Origin: Putridiphycobacter sp045107045
GTDB lineage: Bacteria; Bacteroidota; Bacteroidia; Flavobacteriales_D; Crocinitomicaceae
Assembly: GCA_045107045.1 (NCBI GenBank)
Contig: JBGCFR010000034.1
Span: 1-47,747, forward strand
Reading direction: 5' to 3'
DNA length: 47,747 bases
Shown here: one piece after another, positions 25,905 to 34,736 of the stretch
How positions within the stretch are numbered: position 1 is the first letter of the stretch
Layout: each line of letters begins with the position of its first letter
The notes under the pieces: model-generated
Database searches by the model: none
The model's input: only the letters and a program-made list of their open reading frames with translations
Told to the model about the DNA's origin: nothing
Program-made: the position numbers and the translations under genes

Positions 25905-25912
25905 CAAATGTA
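25905..25912 (-). promoter_or_regulatory. Candidate -7 element for the TPR-barrel operon
   Basis: TACATTTG on the minus strand lies 32 nt before the TPR gene ATG and is followed by TTAG, as at 21048. No convincing TTG lies at the right distance upstream. The 111-bp gap holds nothing else that I can identify. Confidence 0.45.
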
Positions 25913-25983
25913 AAGCCAAAGTCGCTTTTTTGTGAAGCTTAATTCTAAAGTTATAAACGGCTTTATGTTTACTTTGGTACACT

Positions 25984-28497
25984 TTATTTTAGCATGGCAT
26001 CATAAAAAACTTGATGAACTCTTGTTCGCACATTGAATTCGTAGATTTTATTAGAGACTTTTGGATGTACTCTGTTAGATAAGAACACATAACTCATTTT
26101 GTTTACTGGATCTATCCAAAAACAGGTCCCAGTAAAACCTGTATGACCATATGAACTAGGATCTGCTGATGTGGCCATAGCATAAGCATTGTTTGCCAAT
26201 GTTCGTTTATTAAATCCTAGCCCTCTGTGTGTACCAGGCTGTGCCTCACTAAATTTTTTTATCGTTTCAGGCTTCAAATATTGTTTCCCTTCAAACTTCC
26301 CATTGTTTTGCCACATATTTAGCAGTATTCCCAAATCCGTGGCATTTGAGAACAGACCAGCATTTCCTGCTATGCCACCATACAAAGCTGCATTCGGGTC
26401 ATGAACATGTCCTTGCAAGAGTTGCTTACGCCAAAATCGATCATTCTCAGTTGGAACAATTCTGTTTTTCGTAAAACGGCTTAGTGGCTTATACCTCGTG
26501 GTACTCATACCAAGTGGCTTATAAAATTGACTGTATAAAAATACTTCAAAACCATTTTCACCTTCTCTTTTATTTGGAATCAATCTATTAGATTCAAGAA
26601 TTCTTGTCAGTACAAAATATAAAAGATTCATATTTACGTCCGAATATTTATAGGGTTTATTTGGATCCAACCAAAGTGAATTCAATTTAATCCACATTGA
26701 ATCTTGAAACGTAATATCAAGAAACAAATCCTCAGCAACTTCAGTTTTATAATTTTCATATTGATAATCACAAAAACCAGTCATAAATCGACTTTCGTTA
26801 TCCGCCGCCTTACGCATATATTTAATTACTGGGAAACCAGCAGGTAATCCACTTTTATGGGTAAGTAACTCTTCGAAAGTAATATTTTTTATAGTACTAC
26901 CATTTGGGATATATGCTAACAAGCTATCGGGTAAGTAATCTTCCAAACTATCAGATAGTTTGAAATATCCGTCTTCCCATAATTTCATGGCCACAAGTGT
27001 GGTAGATAGCACTTTGGTTAATGAAGCTAAATCATAAATATGCTGCTGATTTAATTCAATTTCTTTTTGATAATTGGTGTGTCCAAATGCTTTATTATAA
27101 ATCAGTACATTATCCTTAATCGCTAAAACCTGGCATCCAGGAAAGGCTTTACCTTGAATTGCCGAGCTAACAATATCATTCACATTTGTTAGTGTCTGAC
27201 TATTGATAAATGCAAATTCTGGTGGAAGTTGGGGAATCCCCCTACCTTTTTCCTTTTTCCCTTTAATTCTCTTATTGTCAAGAACCAGATTGCCATTAAT
27301 TGGTAGCTTACCTTTAATCTGAAATTCTAATACTTTATTATTTTCGACATTCGCTATTGGGCTATACAATAAATTGGGAAGAGACTCCAATAAGTCGTAT
27401 TGAGATTTATTAGAAAAAGTAATTAAGGTACGATCAACATTTTCACAAAACGCAAGTTTCATCAGTAAGCTATCATGACTATTTTCTGGCACCTTAAGCA
27501 CTTGTTTATGTCCGGTAATTTTTTGCTTTAGAAATTTATCAAATGACACCTTTCTATATTTACGCATTGGAAGTATGCGTTTCGTCTTATTAAAAACAAC
27601 TGTAGCTTTAGCTTGAAAATGCAATTTACAACCTAATAACAATGCTTTTGCTGACAAACCCTGGTAGTGAATTTTTTGTGATTTAGTAATATTCAGAATT
27701 GATCGATAGGCTACCTCAGAGTTTTTATTTTGTTTATATCCATTTAGGTTATACAATTTACGATTTGGAATCATTACCATATCTGCCCCTGCATTTAAGT
27801 GGCTAATGTGATTTCCTAAGCTATTTGTGACTAACAACCCTTTAAAATTTAAGCCCTCTTTTATTTTTTTATATGGTAGACTATCTATTCCAACACTGTC
27901 AATGACTAAAAAACCAGTACTCATTTGTAAGTTTTTGATGAGAGCTTCTAAATCTTCAAGTTTTGGATTATTTGCACTCACCTTATAGCTAGGGTTTATT
28001 TGCAATTCTTTCCCTAGCTTATTAAAATATTTTTTGGAATTTATTTCATTATGAACCTCTTTCGGAATTACCAACGAATTAATTCCAGCAGACTGAAACG
28101 CCATTAAATATACAGAATCATGAAACGATTTATTTGCGCCCCAAATAGGATATGGCTTTTCTTCTAACAATTCAAAATAGTCGGCAAAAAAAAGGGGTTT
28201 TAAATCCATTAAACTATCTAATCTAATCGCTAAGTTTTGAATTTTATCAATAGTCCATTCCTTAAAAAACAGACCACCAGGCTGAACTTTAATAACCCAA
28301 TCTACTAAGCTATCGACAGACTTTAAATCATCACTTTGACAAGAAAGGATGATTTGCTTAGCATAGGTATTTTCTAAAGAAATTTTTTTCGAAAAAGACG
28401 AAGTATTTGAGCTTAATTCTTGCGTATTTGAATCGTTTTTTGATTGACAATTCAATAAAAAAAACATTAATAAGCTTAGCAGAAGAAATTTATACAT
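25984..28497 (-). CDS. Lipoprotein fusing a degenerate GH3 domain to a serine beta-lactamase-fold hydrolase
   Basis: From ATG 28497 the 837-aa protein has a lipobox ending FLLNC (Cys17). Residues about 45-310 follow the glycoside hydrolase family 3 / NagZ plan: PGGLFF, NFKGLLVT, AGADMVMIP and ILPM are in order. However, the KHFPGHG acid/base motif is absent and the nucleophile position in TDxL reads Asn225 (TNSLG). Residues about 425-837 are a class C beta-lactamase/esterase-like domain with Ser492-x-x-Lys495 (SLTK), Tyr in KYSDVN and HTG near the C-terminus. Full-length Bacteroidota fusions of this kind have an intact GH3. Here the sugar-hydrolase half should be inactive and may bind muropeptides, while the serine half is probably a D-Ala peptidase or esterase. 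An upstream GTG/ATG extension of five codons is possible. Confidence 0.82.
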   Translation of the reverse strand: MYKFLLLSLLMFFLLNCQSKNDSNTQELSSNTSSFSKKISLENTYAKQIILSCQSDDLKSVDSLVDWVIKVQPGGLFFKEWTIDKIQNLAIRLDSLMDLKPLFFADYFELLEEKPYPIWGANKSFHDSVYLMAFQSAGINSLVIPKEVHNEINSKKYFNKLGKELQINPSYKVSANNPKLEDLEALIKNLQMSTGFLVIDSVGIDSLPYKKIKEGLNFKGLLVTNSLGNHISHLNAGADMVMIPNRKLYNLNGYKQNKNSEVAYRSILNITKSQKIHYQGLSAKALLLGCKLHFQAKATVVFNKTKRILPMRKYRKVSFDKFLKQKITGHKQVLKVPENSHDSLLMKLAFCENVDRTLITFSNKSQYDLLESLPNLLYSPIANVENNKVLEFQIKGKLPINGNLVLDNKRIKGKKEKGRGIPQLPPEFAFINSQTLTNVNDIVSSAIQGKAFPGCQVLAIKDNVLIYNKAFGHTNYQKEIELNQQHIYDLASLTKVLSTTLVAMKLWEDGYFKLSDSLEDYLPDSLLAYIPNGSTIKNITFEELLTHKSGLPAGFPVIKYMRKAADNESRFMTGFCDYQYENYKTEVAEDLFLDITFQDSMWIKLNSLWLDPNKPYKYSDVNMNLLYFVLTRILESNRLIPNKREGENGFEVFLYSQFYKPLGMSTTRYKPLSRFTKNRIVPTENDRFWRKQLLQGHVHDPNAALYGGIAGNAGLFSNATDLGILLNMWQNNGKFEGKQYLKPETIKKFSEAQPGTHRGLGFNKRTLANNAYAMATSADPSSYGHTGFTGTCFWIDPVNKMSYVFLSNRVHPKVSNKIYEFNVRTRVHQVFYDAMLK

Positions 28498-28526
28498 ACG
28501 GCAAATTAGCAAACCGAAGATAGTAT

Positions 28527-30926
28527 TTATTTCAGTACTGTAATAAAACCTTCAAAGTCATGCCTCTGTTCTTGCATGTCAGACACTTTACACTTAAAGA
28601 CATAAACACCTGTTGGTACATCTTTTCCGTTATATTGTCCATCCCACTCAAAGTTAGGATCAAAACTTTCAAAAACGATTTCTCCCCATCTATTAAACAC
28701 TAAAAAGTGAAATTTTGTTGCACCAATAACACTAACACGATATTGGGAATTAAATCGATCATTATCTGCAGTAAAAGCATTTGGCGCATAAAAGTAAAAT
28801 TCAGGATTGATATGAATAACTTTTGAAATAGAATCTCTACAACCAGCAGCACTAATAGTGACCTGTTGAACTACATATGGGCCTTCTAAATCATAAGTTA
28901 CACTTGGTACAATAGCAGTTGAAAATTCTCCATTCCCAAAACTCCACTCCCATTGAACTCCTCCACTTGATGTATTTTCGAACTGAATTGGCAGACCTTC
29001 CATCATGTTTGAACTCGCAACTTTGAAGTCTGCTCTTGGAACAGTTACTTTAACATCAACCGTTCCTCTTATAGAATATGTATCACAACCATCCCTAACG
29101 TATACATCATATGATCTACTTTGGAGTGGTGCGACAGTAACTTTTTCAGTATTTTCTCCTGAGTGTGGCCAGAAGTATGAAAAATCACCTAAACCTCCAA
29201 GTCCTTTAGCCCAAATTTCAACATCATCACCTTTACAAATAAGTACGCTATTTAGTGTAGCCACTGTTAATACATCAGTTAACACTTCAACTTCAACTGT
29301 ACTTGTGAGCACCTCTCCACAAAAATTTGTCACTTCCAACTTATACTCTGTTGTAACATAAGGTGAAACTTCAAAGGTTTCTGTGGTACTGATAGTATTA
29401 CCATCAACAGTCCAATTATAAACATCTGACCCTGATCCTCCAGAAGCATTTGCATACAAATTTATAGGTGTATTAGGGCACAGCACTGCAGTATCATTGC
29501 TTATGTTCAACACAAAAGGGTCATATACCATAACCACCACATTTGCAGAAGTATTAACTGGATCGCTATTACAATCATCTGTTGCGGTAACCGAAAACGG
29601 AGTTGTTACAGCAGGGCTAAGAGTTATAGTTTGGCCTGTTTGACCTGACGCCCAATTATAACTATATGGCTGAACTCCTCCATTAACTATTGCTGCCAAT
29701 GCAACCTGATTGCCAGTACAAAAAATGGTGTCATTAGCAAGACTTATTGTCAAAGGGTCTACTTCCCTAATTATTAAATCTAATTCAATTAAATTACTGT
29801 TTCCGCAAGGATCAGGCTCGTCCAATATTAATTTTAAGGTTTCGTCGTTCTCTAGAATATTATCAGTAAATACATCAATATCAAACGAAACAGAAGCTTG
29901 GCCTGGTGCAAAAACAATATTTTGAGGAACAGTGGAATAATCCACCCCTTCAATGGCAGTACCACCAGTACTCAATGGGATAGACAATGCTTGATTTATT
30001 TGACTACCATCTCTTTTTACTGTAATGGTGGCTACTTCGCAACCTTCAGCTAATAATTTTTGGTTATTGAAAGCGTTTTTTAAAAGAGATGATGATATCT
30101 CTACCGGTCTTGGACTAGTAAGAGAATTGGCTTCTAAAAATATACCAGAGTCAAATTCCGGGTCACCTACATCAGCAATTGCAATTTTTAAATGATACGT
30201 TTCTCCACATTGAACTTGTGCATTTGCTTCTATCACAGTTGTAAAACCATCATACTGAATATAGGTTGATGAGCCATTCTGTGGAGCTGCAGAACCATCT
30301 CCGTTACTCACAAAATAAGCAGCGTTAGTAGTAGAGTTAACGTTGTCTATTGTTACAGGTGTACCTCCAGTACCAGGAATAGTTGCCATATTATATGTTC
30401 CTCCAAATCCTGGACCTGTTATAAAAAAAGCAAATACGTCATTAAATCCTGCATTTACAAATTCAGGATATTCTTCAGAACCAAATACATACCTGAATTT
30501 TACACTATCACTTTTCGGGACAAAATCAAACTCCAAAATTGTTGCATTATATGTATCCGCTCCTGCTATTGCCGTCAATTGTTGGTAACCGCCAGTATTA
30601 TTATCCATTCCCGCATTGGCCTTATTGTTTGGTCCATAAGGGCCCTCTTGTGCTCCAAATAATCCTGTCCCCGATTTAACGGTTCCAGTGGTCAGAACGA
30701 TTCCATTTCCTAAGCCAAGATTTGTATTCGTGCCATTAAAAGAACCTATTGCATCAGCACCACCCGAATATTGAACATTTGTCACATCCACTCCACTTCC
30801 TACTAGAACGTTTTGAACCAGTTGACTAGGTGTTTGAGATGTTGCTGTTACAAGCTGACCAAAGCCATTGTAGCCAACAAACAAGCAGCTAACAAACATT
30901 AATATATACCTTGATGAAAACTTCAT
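28527..30926 (-). CDS. Secreted multidomain adhesin-like protein with T9SS type B sorting domain
   Basis: The 799-aa protein has a signal peptide (1-24) and a choice-of-anchor L domain (about 30-250, starting TPSQLVQNVLVGSGVDVTNV). A Calx-beta-like module (about 300-385, EGVDYSTVPQNIVFAPGQ) and several Ig/SprB-like repeats (385-640) follow. A PKD-like module (650-710, WEWSFGNGEFST) and a gliding-motility-associated C-terminal (type B) domain (715-799) with YAPNAFTADNDRFN, FNRWGEIVFES and PTGVYVFKC complete it. Type B cargo is secreted by T9SS and often needs a PorP/SprF-like partner, which is not seen here. It lies 29 bp upstream of the GH3-hydrolase lipoprotein, so both may be co-transcribed. 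Confidence 0.9.
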   Translation of the reverse strand: MKFSSRYILMFVSCLFVGYNGFGQLVTATSQTPSQLVQNVLVGSGVDVTNVQYSGGADAIGSFNGTNTNLGLGNGIVLTTGTVKSGTGLFGAQEGPYGPNNKANAGMDNNTGGYQQLTAIAGADTYNATILEFDFVPKSDSVKFRYVFGSEEYPEFVNAGFNDVFAFFITGPGFGGTYNMATIPGTGGTPVTIDNVNSTTNAAYFVSNGDGSAAPQNGSSTYIQYDGFTTVIEANAQVQCGETYHLKIAIADVGDPEFDSGIFLEANSLTSPRPVEISSSLLKNAFNNQKLLAEGCEVATITVKRDGSQINQALSIPLSTGGTAIEGVDYSTVPQNIVFAPGQASVSFDIDVFTDNILENDETLKLILDEPDPCGNSNLIELDLIIREVDPLTISLANDTIFCTGNQVALAAIVNGGVQPYSYNWASGQTGQTITLSPAVTTPFSVTATDDCNSDPVNTSANVVVMVYDPFVLNISNDTAVLCPNTPINLYANASGGSGSDVYNWTVDGNTISTTETFEVSPYVTTEYKLEVTNFCGEVLTSTVEVEVLTDVLTVATLNSVLICKGDDVEIWAKGLGGLGDFSYFWPHSGENTEKVTVAPLQSRSYDVYVRDGCDTYSIRGTVDVKVTVPRADFKVASSNMMEGLPIQFENTSSGGVQWEWSFGNGEFSTAIVPSVTYDLEGPYVVQQVTISAAGCRDSISKVIHINPEFYFYAPNAFTADNDRFNSQYRVSVIGATKFHFLVFNRWGEIVFESFDPNFEWDGQYNGKDVPTGVYVFKCKVSDMQEQRHDFEGFITVLK

Positions 30927-31114
30927 AAAACAATATACTTTGCAATACAGTCGATTATGGCCAGGACAACCCCTATTATTACAACACTAAATATACGTAA
31001 CAAAAAGACAATAGTTGTTTAGTTTAACAAACAAAATGCTTATATGTATTGATCATTGATTAACTAGTTATTCTTTTATTGCTTACAATTTCCCATTCAC
31101 CTTCAGATTTTAGC

Positions 31115-31122
31115 TAAATTTG
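31115..31122 (+). promoter_or_regulatory. Candidate -7 element for the M23 peptidase gene
   Basis: TAAATTTG matches the -7 consensus and ends 15 nt before the ATG at 31138, implying a leader of only about 10 nt. The -33 region is weak. The 200-bp divergent region (30927-31137) shows no other clear element. Confidence 0.5.
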
Positions 31123-31137
31123 CAATAATTGGTTATC

Positions 31138-31986
31138 ATGAATAAGCTGAAAAAATTACTTAATAAATGGCGAGAAAAATATAAGTTAACTTATGTTCAT
31201 GCTAACACTTTTAATGTTAAATGGAGTATTAAACTTTCATTTATTAATTTTCTAACTCTTGTCCTGTTTTTTATCTTTATCATTAGTTTATCTACCTATT
31301 TCATTTTACTCTACACGCCACTCAAAAAATTTGTTTTTGATGATGTTTCAATTTATAAATTAAATACACAATTTGAGGCTAATCAGAATGCTCTTTTAGC
31401 TGCAGAAAAAAAGTTATCACAACAAGAAAAATACACAAATAATCTAAAAAACATATTAACGGAAAAACCATTTAATGACACACTAATGCATAGACGCATA
31501 GATACCTTAGAGGGAGTTCTTAAAATCGACTTTGAAAAATCAACTGCTGATTCTATTCTGAGGAAAAAGATGGAGACAGAGGTAACAGAATCAAAAAAAA
31601 ATAATCAAACTCTTCAAGCAGAATTCTTTATGAATCCAGTATCCGGAGTAGTGTCAAAAGGATTAATTATCGAGGAAAAACATTATGGAGTTGATATTGC
31701 TACTGAAAAAGATGAAACAATAAAAGTAATACTGGAGGGTAGAGTTATTTTTTCTGGTTGGAATAGTCAATCCGGTTATACAATTATTGTTCAACACAAA
31801 AATAATATGATTTCAAGTTATAAACACTGTGCTACTTTGTTAAAATTAGAAGGTGAATTTGTTGAAATGGGAGACCCAATTGGAATAGTAGGCAATACAG
31901 GTGAACTTACAAGTGGACCACATCTGCATTTCGAAGTCTGGCAAAATGGAATTGCCTTAAACCCACAAGAATTTATTTCTTTTTAA
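31138..31986 (+). CDS. Membrane-anchored M23 family metallopeptidase
   Basis: The 282-aa protein has an N-terminal cytoplasmic segment, one membrane helix (about 32-60, FLTLVLFFIFIISLSTYFILL), a coiled-coil (about 80-160) and a C-terminal LytM/M23 domain. Zinc and catalytic residues are visible: HYGVD (first His and Asp), the His in SSYKHC and the HLHFE pair near the end. This layout is that of envelope peptidoglycan endopeptidases and of EnvC-like activators; because the zinc set is intact it is probably an active endopeptidase. ATG 31138 is chosen over an in-frame TTG three codons before. It starts the plus-strand segment of the window. Confidence 0.87.
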   Translation: MNKLKKLLNKWREKYKLTYVHANTFNVKWSIKLSFINFLTLVLFFIFIISLSTYFILLYTPLKKFVFDDVSIYKLNTQFEANQNALLAAEKKLSQQEKYTNNLKNILTEKPFNDTLMHRRIDTLEGVLKIDFEKSTADSILRKKMETEVTESKKNNQTLQAEFFMNPVSGVVSKGLIIEEKHYGVDIATEKDETIKVILEGRVIFSGWNSQSGYTIIVQHKNNMISSYKHCATLLKLEGEFVEMGDPIGIVGNTGELTSGPHLHFEVWQNGIALNPQEFISF

Positions 31987-32081
31987 CTTTTCGCTCTTAA
32001 AAGAAAAGTAGCGAAGTCATGCAATTATCTATGAGTTTGATTATTTTTGAGTTTTTAAAATAAATCAACCATTTTTAAAGC

Positions 32082-34736
32082 ATGTGGATTAAGTTATCAC
32101 AAATAATTTTACGTAATAGAATTCTTATTTTAAGTGGGCTATTAGGTCTTACCATTATGTTTGGCTATAATGCTTTGCATAATGTGAAAATGGACAACAA
32201 GTACGGCACTATGTTGCCTAAAAATTCTGACGCCAAACAGAACTATCTTAAATTAAAAGCATTGTTTAGTGAAAATGAATCACTATTAATTTTCGCAATT
32301 GATAATAAGGATTTATATGAACTAGAAAAGTTTAACGCTTGGTATGAGCTAGGAAAAAGAGTAAGCACCTATGATGCTGTAGATTCGGTATTTTCAGAAG
32401 CCCATCTTTATCAGCTTTCTAAAAATACTGAAGATAAAAAGTTTGAATTTCAAAAAGTAATCAACCACAAACCCGAGAGTCAAGCAGAGCTAGATAGTAT
32501 TAAACAAATTATTAAATCAAATCCTTTTTATGATGGCCTAATTTACAATGATAGTACAGGCTCTTCTTTAATGATGGTTTTTATTGATGAGGCCATTATG
32601 AATGACATGAAGAAGGCCATTGTTTTGCTAGATATTGAAGCTAAAGCAAAAGAATTTGAGCCAATTCTAGGTCAAATAAGAGTAGCGGGTATGCCGCATA
32701 TTAGAGTGGCAGTAGGTGAGAAATTGAAGGGAGAATTAGGCCTCTTTATAGCGCTTACTATTATTGTAACTTCAATTCTATTATTTATATTTTTTAGATC
32801 TCTTAAAATTGTGCTCATTTGCAATATAGTGGTATTTGTAGGTGTAATTTGGTCTCTTGGAAGTATTGGCTTTTTCGGTTTCAAATTATCCATTTTAATG
32901 GTTTTAATTCCACCGTTAATGATTGTCATTAGTATTCCAAATAGTATTTTCCTAATCAATAAATTTCACCAAGAAATTAAAGATCATGGCAATAAGGTAA
33001 AGGCCTTAACTAGAGTAATTCAAAAAATTGGTAATGCCACTTTCCTGACCAATTTAACTACTGCAATGGGATTTGCAACATTCATATTTACGAATTCTGA
33101 GCGTTTATTTGAATTTGGGTTTATAGCCGCTTTAAACATTATTATGGTTTTTGTTTTATCAATAACCATTCTACCTATTATACTAAGCTATTCAGCTATA
33201 CCAAAACCAAAACATCTTCAACACTTAGAAAAACAATGGCTTCATATTGCTATAGAAAAATTAGAATTTGTTACTCTTTACAAACGCAAATCAATATTTA
33301 TCGGTGCTGGAATTGTTGTGACAATTGCTATAATTGGAGCATTAAATATAAAGGCAACTGGTAATATTACTGGTGACCTTCCTCAAAATGACCCTATAAC
33401 AAATGATGTTCAATACCTTCAAGATAAATTTGGTGGAGCCATTCCATTTGAAATATTAATTAATTCGAAAAAGAAAAACGCTTATATCTATCGATTTAAG
33501 GAACTGGAAGACATCCAAACCACCTTAAATTCATATGGGCTTTTTTCCAAGTCACTATCAGTCACTGATGGGGTTAAAATTATTAATATGGCCTATAGTG
33601 GTGGAAATCCGGACCGATATTCCATTCCTTCCTTGTCCAAAATGAATAAGTTTGAGTCTTATTTGACAAATTCAATAAATGGAGCCGGTAAGAATCCCTT
33701 TATTGATTCGAGCAATATCTATACGCATATTACTATGCAAGTCCAAGATTTAGGCTCATATCAGGTTCAAGAGCTAATTGATTCTTTAGGTCCGCAACTA
33801 AGGCAAATTTTGAATCCAAATAAAGCGATATATAATCAGCTATATAATACTATTTCAAAACTTCAGAATGAAGAAAAAAATAATGCGTTGTCTGATATGT
33901 ATTCTGAGTTTCCTTCAATATACCAAAACTTGATTAGTGTTATCAGTAAAGATAATTCAGATTTGAGGGATGAATTTATAATGGATGAAGAGAAAATTTA
34001 CAGTTATCATAATAACCAAGATTTTAATAACTACCTGAAAGCAGCTATTGATATTGAGGAATGGGAATTAATGTTTTCTGGAACTGCTGTTGTAGCCTCA
34101 AATGGTACACAGTATTTGGTAAATAATTTGTTTACTTCTCTGGCTATTGCCATTGTTTTGATTGCCATTTTAATGTCAATTCTCTTCCGATCTTGGAGAA
34201 TGGTGATCATTTCCCTAGTTCCTAATTTTATACCATTGCTAACCACTGCTGGTATAATGGGGATTTTTGGCATCCCAATAAAACCTTCTACTTTACTAGT
34301 TTTTAGTATCGCTTTTGGTATTTCTGTTGATGATACCATTCACTTTTTGGCTAAGTTCAGACAGGAATTAAAAAACCATGAACACGACCTAAGACGTTGT
34401 ATTTTGGTGGCATTAAGGGAAACTGGGATTAGTATGATTTATACGTCAATTGTTCTGTTTTTTGGATTTTTGGTATTAGCCTTCTCACAATTTGGCGGTA
34501 CAAAGGCATTAGGTATTTTAGTATCCTTAACATTACTTATTGCTATGCTTGCAAACCTTCTCATTCTACCTTCGCTTTTATTATCTATGCAACGAAAAAT
34601 GTCTAATAAGGCCATTCGAGAACCGCTATTCGAGTTGTTTGACGAAGAAACAGACATTGAATTAAAACATATTGAAATAGAACAAAGTCTACAGAAATAC
34701 CAAGAAGAGGACCTTAAACATATTAAAAATGATTGA
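32082..34736 (+). CDS. RND/MMPL superfamily exporter
   Basis: The 884-aa inner-membrane protein has twelve predicted helices in two repeats (one near 13-30 plus five at 215-370, then one near 405-425 plus five at 680-840), with a large periplasmic loop after the first helix of each half. It belongs to the single-subunit MMPL/HpnN-type branch that exports lipids rather than drugs. The second half has VDDTIH in the relay helix; the first half has ISIPNSIF in the matching place, so the acidic relay residue appears only once. The gene overlaps the downstream polyprenyl synthetase by 8 bp, suggesting a link to isoprenoid-derived lipids. Confidence 0.87.
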   Translation: MWIKLSQIILRNRILILSGLLGLTIMFGYNALHNVKMDNKYGTMLPKNSDAKQNYLKLKALFSENESLLIFAIDNKDLYELEKFNAWYELGKRVSTYDAVDSVFSEAHLYQLSKNTEDKKFEFQKVINHKPESQAELDSIKQIIKSNPFYDGLIYNDSTGSSLMMVFIDEAIMNDMKKAIVLLDIEAKAKEFEPILGQIRVAGMPHIRVAVGEKLKGELGLFIALTIIVTSILLFIFFRSLKIVLICNIVVFVGVIWSLGSIGFFGFKLSILMVLIPPLMIVISIPNSIFLINKFHQEIKDHGNKVKALTRVIQKIGNATFLTNLTTAMGFATFIFTNSERLFEFGFIAALNIIMVFVLSITILPIILSYSAIPKPKHLQHLEKQWLHIAIEKLEFVTLYKRKSIFIGAGIVVTIAIIGALNIKATGNITGDLPQNDPITNDVQYLQDKFGGAIPFEILINSKKKNAYIYRFKELEDIQTTLNSYGLFSKSLSVTDGVKIINMAYSGGNPDRYSIPSLSKMNKFESYLTNSINGAGKNPFIDSSNIYTHITMQVQDLGSYQVQELIDSLGPQLRQILNPNKAIYNQLYNTISKLQNEEKNNALSDMYSEFPSIYQNLISVISKDNSDLRDEFIMDEEKIYSYHNNQDFNNYLKAAIDIEEWELMFSGTAVVASNGTQYLVNNLFTSLAIAIVLIAILMSILFRSWRMVIISLVPNFIPLLTTAGIMGIFGIPIKPSTLLVFSIAFGISVDDTIHFLAKFRQELKNHEHDLRRCILVALRETGISMIYTSIVLFFGFLVLAFSQFGGTKALGILVSLTLLIAMLANLLILPSLLLSMQRKMSNKAIREPLFELFDEETDIELKHIEIEQSLQKYQEEDLKHIKND

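Noticed and set aside
29005..29361. 118-codon frame on the plus strand inside the T9SS type B gene
   Set aside because: It is rich in Thr, Ser and Val because it mirrors repeated beta modules on the other strand, and it has no known domain.
31987..32030. Hairpin CTTTTCGCT/AGCGAAG after the M23 gene as terminator
   Set aside because: The stem is only about six base pairs with a long loop and lacks a T run; the downstream gene is in the same direction.
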